Shown piece after piece: positions 60,132-64,000 of a stretch of 64,000 nt of DNA (within the stretch, counting starts at the first letter, position 1; every line of letters starts with the position of its first letter). The translations under genes and the position numbers were made by a program. The DNA is from Streptomyces griseochromogenes (GTDB lineage: Bacteria; Actinomycetota; Actinomycetes; Streptomycetales; Streptomycetaceae), in NCBI RefSeq assembly GCF_001542625.1, contig NZ_CP016279.1:4092001-4156000 (forward strand). The letters are read 5' to 3'. The notes under the pieces were generated by a model, which did no database searches, was not told the origin of the DNA, and saw nothing but the letters and a program-made list of their open reading frames with translations.

Positions 60132-62354
60132 TCATCGCTCCCTGACCAGCGCGGCGTACGCGCCCGAGTGCGCCACCAGCTCCTCGTGCCGCCCGCGCTC
60201 GACGACCGCGCCGTGCTGGAGCACCACGATCTCGTCGCTGTCCCGGACCGTGCTGAGCCGGTGGGCGATCACCACGCAGGCGCAGCCGCGCCGGCGCAGG
60301 TTGTCCATCACGACCAGCTCCGTCTCCGCGTCCAGCGCGCTGGTCACCTCGTCGAGGACGAGGATGCTGGGCCGCCTGACCAGTGCCCGGGCGATCTCCA
60401 GGCGCTGGCGCTGCCCGCCGGAGAAGTTCCGGCCGTCCTGCTCCACCTTGCTGTGGACGCCACCGGGCCTGCGCATGACCACGTCGTACAGGGCCGCGTC
60501 CTTCAGCGCCTCCAGCACGGCCTCGTCCGGGATCGACGGATCCCACAGGGCCACGTTGTCGCGGACCGAGCCCTCGAAGAGGAACACGTCCTGGTCGACG
60601 AAGGAGACGGAGGAGGCCAGCGCGCCGCGCGGGATGTCCTCCAGGCGGCGGCCGTCGATACGGATCACCCCGTCCCAGGGCGTGTACAGGCCCGAGATGA
60701 GCCTGGAGACCGTGGACTTGCCGCTGCCCGAGCCGCCGACCAGGGCCACCTGCTGACCGGGCCCGACGGTCAGATCGAAGCCGGTCAGCAGCGGCTGGTC
60801 CAGCGGGCTGTAGCCGAAGGTCACGTTCTCCAGCTCGACATGCCCCTGCAGCCGGCGCGTCGAGTCGCCGCCGCCCGGGCGGGCGTAGAGCGGGTCGGCC
60901 TGGAAGTTCTCCACGTCCTTCAGCCGTGCCACGTCGGCCGCGAAGTCCTGGATCCGGCCCGCCACGCCGTTGAGCCGGGTCAGCGGGGCCGTGAAGCGGG
61001 TGACCAGCGCCTGGAAGGCGACGAGCAGACCCACCGAGATGTGGCCCTCGACCGCCCGCAGACCGCCGATCCACAGGATCAGCGCGCTGTTGAGCGTGGC
61101 CAGCGTCGGCGCGACCACGCCGAGCCAGGCGCTCGGCACACCGAGCCGCTGCTGCTCCTCCAGCGTGGTGGCGTGCTGCCCGGCCCACTTGCGGAAGTAG
61201 CCGTCCTCGCCGCCGGTCGCCTTCATCGTCTCGATCAGCTGAAGGCCGGTGTAGGAGGTGTTGGTGAGCCGGGCGGTGTCCGCGCGCAGCTTCGCCGTCC
61301 GGGTCGCGCGCAGCCGTACGACCAGCCGCATGGCCACCACGTTCAGCAGAGCCACACCGATGCCGACGAACGTCAGCTGCGGGTCGTAGGTGTACAGCAG
61401 CACGGCGTACAGCACGACCACGATCGCGTCCACGCCCGCCGCCGCCAGATCGCGGGCCAGCGTCTCGGCGACCTGGTCGTTGGACTGCAGCCGCTGCACC
61501 AGGTCGGCCGGGCTGCGCTGGGAGAAGAACGTGACCGGCAGCCGCAGCAGATGGCGCAGGAAGCGGGCGCTGGAGAGGGTGGAGGAGATGATCCGGCCGT
61601 GCAGCAGGTTGGCCTGCTGGAGCCAGGTCAGCACCAGGGTGAGCAGCACGCACGTGGCCATCGACGCGAACAGCACGCCGAGCAGGGAGGTCTGCCCGCC
61701 GATGAGGAACATGTCGATGTAGGTACGGCTGAGCGCGGGCACCGCCGCGCCCACCGCCACCAGCAGCAGGCTGGCCAGGACCGCGGCGGGCAGGGTGCCC
61801 GCGGTGCCGCGCAGCCGGGCCGGCATCGCGCCGAGCACACCGGGCCTGCGGCCGCCCTTGCTGAAGCCGTCGCCCGGCTCCATCACCAGCACGACACCGG
61901 TGAAGCTGCCGTCGAACTCCTCCATGGGCACGAAACGGCGGCCCTTGGCGGGGTCGTTGATGTACACCCCGCGCCGGCCGAAGCGGCGGCCCATCCCGTC
62001 GTAGACGACGTAGTGGTTGAACTCCCAGAACAGGATGGCCGGTGCGGCGACCTCGGCGAGGGCCGCCAGGTCCATCTGCATGCCCTTGGCGGTCAGGCCG
62101 TAGCCGCGGGCCGCCTTGAGCAGGTTGCTGGCGCGCGAGCCGTCGCGGGAGACGCCGCAGGCGATGCGCAGCTCCTCCAGCGGGACGTGCCGGCCGTAGT
62201 GGCCCAGCACCATCGCGAGGGAGGCGGCGCCGCACTCGACGGCCTCCATCTGGAGGACGGTGGGGGTGCGGACCGTGCCGCCACGGGGCTTGGGGACCGG
62301 GCGCCGGGCCGGGGCGGCCCGTCTGCGGCCGCGGGTTTCCTGAGTGGTGCTCAC
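60132..62354 (-). CDS. C39 peptidase-containing ABC transporter (NHLP export, peptidase/permease/ATPase)
   Basis: A 740-residue peptide-cleaving exporter. The N-terminal C39 domain has Q35 and C41 in LQMEAVECGAASLAMVLGHYG, H114 in EFNHYVVYDG and D134 in INDPAKG, the full catalytic set. Six membrane helices follow, then an ATPase with Walker A GGSGSGKST, NFSGGQRQRLEIAR and Walker B ILVLDEVTSALDAE. It should remove a double-Gly leader and export the core; the matching substrate is the precursor at 63274. GTG 62354 overlaps the HlyD-type stop by four bases (GTGA). Confidence 0.92.
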   Translation of the reverse strand: MSTTQETRGRRRAAPARRPVPKPRGGTVRTPTVLQMEAVECGAASLAMVLGHYGRHVPLEELRIACGVSRDGSRASNLLKAARGYGLTAKGMQMDLAALAEVAAPAILFWEFNHYVVYDGMGRRFGRRGVYINDPAKGRRFVPMEEFDGSFTGVVLVMEPGDGFSKGGRRPGVLGAMPARLRGTAGTLPAAVLASLLLVAVGAAVPALSRTYIDMFLIGGQTSLLGVLFASMATCVLLTLVLTWLQQANLLHGRIISSTLSSARFLRHLLRLPVTFFSQRSPADLVQRLQSNDQVAETLARDLAAAGVDAIVVVLYAVLLYTYDPQLTFVGIGVALLNVVAMRLVVRLRATRTAKLRADTARLTNTSYTGLQLIETMKATGGEDGYFRKWAGQHATTLEEQQRLGVPSAWLGVVAPTLATLNSALILWIGGLRAVEGHISVGLLVAFQALVTRFTAPLTRLNGVAGRIQDFAADVARLKDVENFQADPLYARPGGGDSTRRLQGHVELENVTFGYSPLDQPLLTGFDLTVGPGQQVALVGGSGSGKSTVSRLISGLYTPWDGVIRIDGRRLEDIPRGALASSVSFVDQDVFLFEGSVRDNVALWDPSIPDEAVLEALKDAALYDVVMRRPGGVHSKVEQDGRNFSGGQRQRLEIARALVRRPSILVLDEVTSALDAETELVVMDNLRRRGCACVVIAHRLSTVRDSDEIVVLQHGAVVERGRHEELVAHSGAYAALVRER

Positions 62355-63157
62355 GGCAGCAGCCAATCGACGGGATGCTGGTCGGCCAGCCGGATCGAAC
62401 CGGAGGCGAGGGTCATGGAGTCGAGCCTGTACGGCGGTCCGTCCGCGGAGGACCACCGGTAGCCGCTCTTGGTGCCGGACGACTTGTCGAGCTCGACCAG
62501 GACCGCCACCGGGCGGCCCTTCTTCGTGAACTGCTCGCCGAGCTGGCTGTCGCCGAGGAACGCGGCGATGGACTGGGCGGACTGCGCGGTGCGGTCCACC
62601 GACTTCACATGTCCGCGCAGCACGCCGTACCGCTGGGTCGGCACCGAGGACACCGTGAGGTCCACGGCGGCGTGCGCCGGGATGGCCGCGGCGTTCTCGG
62701 CGGGGACGTACACGGTGGCGTACAGCGGGTCGGAGGCGCGGGCGACCTTCTCGACAGCGGCCACATCGGTGCCGGTCTGGATGATCTGACCGATGGTGGC
62801 GGCGAGCGCGGTGACGCGGCCCGCGGCGACGGTACGGACCACCGAATCGCCCTGACTCGTGCGCACCTTGAGGACGGGCGAGTTCGGGGGCAGCCGTTCG
62901 CCCTGCCGGGCGAGTACGGCCGTGACCTGGCCGGCCACGGGACTCTGCAGCAGATAGCTGCCCTGCCCGTGGGTGAGGATGGCCTGGGCGCCCACCGTGG
63001 AGGCGACCGAACCGGTCACCGCCCACACGGAGGCCGCCGCCATGACGACGACGGTGACGCCGAGCGCGAGCCAGCCCTGGGGACGGGCCAGCCGCACCGG
63101 AAGGTCCAGCTCCTCCGGTGACTGGAGCTTGGCGAGGGCCTGTTGGCGGAACTGCAC
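62351..63157 (-). CDS. HlyD-type membrane fusion protein of NHLP export system
   Basis: A 268-residue protein with a short cytoplasmic N-terminus, one membrane helix (LALGVTVVVMAAASVWAVTG, ~30-50) and an outer lipoyl-like hairpin (QGSYLLQSPVAGQVTAVLARQGERLPPNSPVLKV) and beta domain, as in NHLM bacteriocin-system secretion proteins. It likely links the two ABC proteins to export across the thick cell wall. It is the first transporter gene, 117 bases after the precursor gene with a hairpin between. Confidence 0.85.
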   Translation of the reverse strand: MQFRQQALAKLQSPEELDLPVRLARPQGWLALGVTVVVMAAASVWAVTGSVASTVGAQAILTHGQGSYLLQSPVAGQVTAVLARQGERLPPNSPVLKVRTSQGDSVVRTVAAGRVTALAATIGQIIQTGTDVAAVEKVARASDPLYATVYVPAENAAAIPAHAAVDLTVSSVPTQRYGVLRGHVKSVDRTAQSAQSIAAFLGDSQLGEQFTKKGRPVAVLVELDKSSGTKSGYRWSSADGPPYRLDSMTLASGSIRLADQHPVDWLLP

Positions 63158-63222
63158 GGAACTTCCCTCACCCGAGGAGAGACATCGTCACGACAGGGTT
63201 CGGGCTCCTTCGGGAACCCGAG

Positions 63223-63253
63223 AGTCCCGGAGCCGGGGGGCGGCTCCGGGACT
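63223..63253 (-). terminator. Stem-loop between precursor and transporter genes
   Basis: A perfect 12-bp stem (AGTCCCGGAGCC and complement) with a 7-base G-rich loop just after the precursor gene. It is likely an attenuating terminator that keeps precursor mRNA abundant while allowing some read-through into the export genes. The palindrome CACCTAGGTG (63261-63270) lies beside it. Confidence 0.7.
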
Positions 63254-63273
63254 TCGGTCACACCTAGGTGCGA

Positions 63274-63489
63274 TCAGAGACCGGCGACCAGGCCGGAAAC
63301 CGGGGCCACGTTCAGGCCGGTGACACCCTCGACGGTGCCGACGACCGTGTCCACCAGGCCGGAAACCGGGGCAACGCCGTTCACGGCGCCGGTGACGGTG
63401 TTCAGGGCGTTCACGGACAGACCGCCGGAGACGTTGTCCAGCTCGGCGTCCGAGATCTCGACGGTCTCAACCTGGGGGGTGGAGTTCAT
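63274..63489 (-). CDS. Double-glycine leader peptide precursor (NHLP-exported, cysteine-free)
   Basis: A 71-residue precursor. The leader M1-G23 ends in DAELDNVSGG, the ELxxVxGG motif cut by C39 peptidases. The 48-residue core is made mostly of Gly, Val, Leu, Ala, Asn, Thr and Ser; it has no Cys, Lys, Arg, His or aromatic residue and contains two copies of APVSGLV 22 residues apart. Similar Streptomyces peptides are commonly labelled type A2 lantipeptides, but without Cys no lanthionine can form and no LanM or LanB gene is in the window. The ATG follows AAGGGAAG. The core may be a self-assembling or membrane-active peptide. Confidence 0.85.
   Translation of the reverse strand: MNSTPQVETVEISDAELDNVSGGLSVNALNTVTGAVNGVAPVSGLVDTVVGTVEGVTGLNVAPVSGLVAGL
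63287..63372. repeat. 66-bp period repeat inside the precursor gene
   Basis: The 20-base string ACCAGGCCGGAAACCGGGGC occurs at 63287-63306 and again at 63353-63372, identical and exactly 66 bp (22 codons) apart, both encoding APVSGLV of the core on the minus strand. This points to a recent tandem duplication within the core. Confidence 0.8.
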
Positions 63490-63941
63490 GATGGAACTTC
63501 CCTTCGTATGGATATTTCACAAGGGGGGAGCGGCCCCCTCTGGGGACAGACGACGGCCGCGCTCCGCGGGTGCCGGGCTTCCGTCTCCGGAGGCCCGGGG
63601 GACCCCCGCGGTGCGATGGATCAAAGCACGCGCGCAGGGCGCGCTTCCAATCAACCAGGCCTCTCACCAGGCAACTTGGCTCACGCAGGGGTCCATCCGT
63701 GCAGGCGCGCGCACGGCTTGTCGGCGACTCCTTCACATGGCGCACGGCATCGTCGCAAGCCGGCACTTGCCCGTCGGGACGCGAATCCGGCACACCGCGC
63801 CAAAGGCATGCAGGGGGGCGCGCGAATGTGCAGAACCGGGGGCGCCGGTGACTTGGTTGAGTATTCAATGTGTAGATTCCCTGAAGCAGGGATTCCGGTA
63901 CGTGTTCGGAACGGACCGCTACTGATCGGTAGCTGAGCGTG
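63490..63941. other. 450-bp intergenic region upstream of the precursor gene
   Basis: No credible gene is visible. The region is more AT-rich than average towards 63860-63940 and contains a small hairpin TCCCTG-aag-CAGGGA (63878-63892) and a TTGA-gtat-TCAA palindrome near 63857-63868. It presumably carries the promoter and regulatory sites of the peptide-export cassette. Confidence 0.4.
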
Positions 63942-64000
63942 TCAGCCCATCAGTGCATAGACCGTGGTCGCACGCGCCGCGAGCGCACCCGATCCGGCGT
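63942..64000 (-). CDS. C-terminal end of an unidentified gene (partial)
   Basis: The minus strand reads AGSGALAARATTVYALMG followed by TGA at 63942-63944, open to the right edge of the window. The reading looks coding but is far too short to identify. It could be the next gene of the peptide cluster or an unrelated neighbour. Confidence 0.35.
   Translation of the reverse strand, partial: AGSGALAARATTVYALMG

Noticed and set aside
57341..60145. A 934-codon plus-strand frame opposite the ABC transporter
   Set aside because: His/Arg/Gln-rich shadow of the minus-strand gene, which shows complete ABC motifs.
63274..63489. Annotation of the precursor as a lanthipeptide
   Set aside because: The core has no cysteine, so lanthionine rings cannot form, and no lanthionine synthetase is visible in the window.
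1..64000. tRNA, rRNA, CRISPR arrays, insertion sequences and attachment sites
   Set aside because: Read for cloverleaf-like, evenly spaced repeat, transposase and terminal-repeat signals; none found. A covariance-model scan would be needed to exclude small RNAs.

Overview
The window is a high-GC, densely packed actinobacterial chromosome segment, almost certainly Streptomyces. The signs are strong G/C third-codon bias, frequent GTG starts, a subtilisin-inhibitor-like protein, a PAS/GAF/SpoIIE/ATPase phosphatase, GlxA-type and ROK regulators, a DUF4235 protein and a CYP105-ferredoxin pair. I see no rRNA, tRNA, CRISPR array, insertion sequence or phage gene. About 60 genes are supported, mostly in small divergent or convergent units, many with visible operator palindromes.

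Layout. 1-9.4 kb: the end of an oxidoreductase, an FBP zinc-finger gene facing a decayed DUF3626 gene across a 31-bp palindrome, a PAS-LuxR regulator, a CYP102 (BM3-like) P450-reductase fusion broken by one extra G, a SnoaL-like/MarR pair with twin operators, a ROK regulator and a PHP-domain protein. 9.5-18.2 kb: a secreted GH16 glucanase with a ricin lectin domain, a second PRPP synthetase, a STAS protein, an oxidoreductase/GlxA pair, a frameshifted lipoprotein, a DUF1304-TetR operon with twin palindromes and a PucR-type regulator. 18.2-31.6 kb: an amidohydrolase-permease unit and its TetR regulator, small redox proteins, a deleted cation-efflux gene, a LysE exporter, CYP105 plus ferredoxin, a flavoprotein, a GH114-like lipoprotein, an aldo/keto reductase, a phytanoyl-CoA dioxygenase-like protein and an AraC regulator. 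31.9-50.5 kb: two paralogous membrane proteins that join a sigma-factor-like region, a zinc-finger motif, one membrane helix and an outer ricin lectin domain. They flank a polysaccharide deacetylase, a DUF4232 lipoprotein, a Ser/Thr kinase divergent from an ECF sigma factor, a SpoIIE phosphatase, a GH2 beta-galactosidase, a GH9 cellulase remnant, a multicopper oxidase, a likely DNA-alkylation repair pair and a Doc-like toxin-antitoxin pair. 50.5-57.3 kb: an FMN-dependent 2-hydroxyacid oxidase, a hydrolase, a protease inhibitor with Lys at P1, a methyltransferase, an MFS exporter with two operators and an ArsR-AHSA1 pair.

57.3-63.5 kb: a peptide export cassette. A 71-residue precursor with a double-Gly leader and a cysteine-free, Gly/Val-rich, repeated core is followed by a terminator-like hairpin. 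Then come a HlyD-like protein, a C39 peptidase-ABC transporter and a second ABC protein of the NHLP/NHLM type, overlapping or nearly so. No modification enzyme is present in the window. This cassette and the paired sigma/zinc-finger/lectin membrane proteins are the best candidates for undescribed biology.

Several genes are disrupted (DUF3626, CYP102, lipoprotein, cation efflux, GH9). Two of the breaks are single extra bases in G runs, so base-calling errors should be excluded before calling those two genuine pseudogenes.
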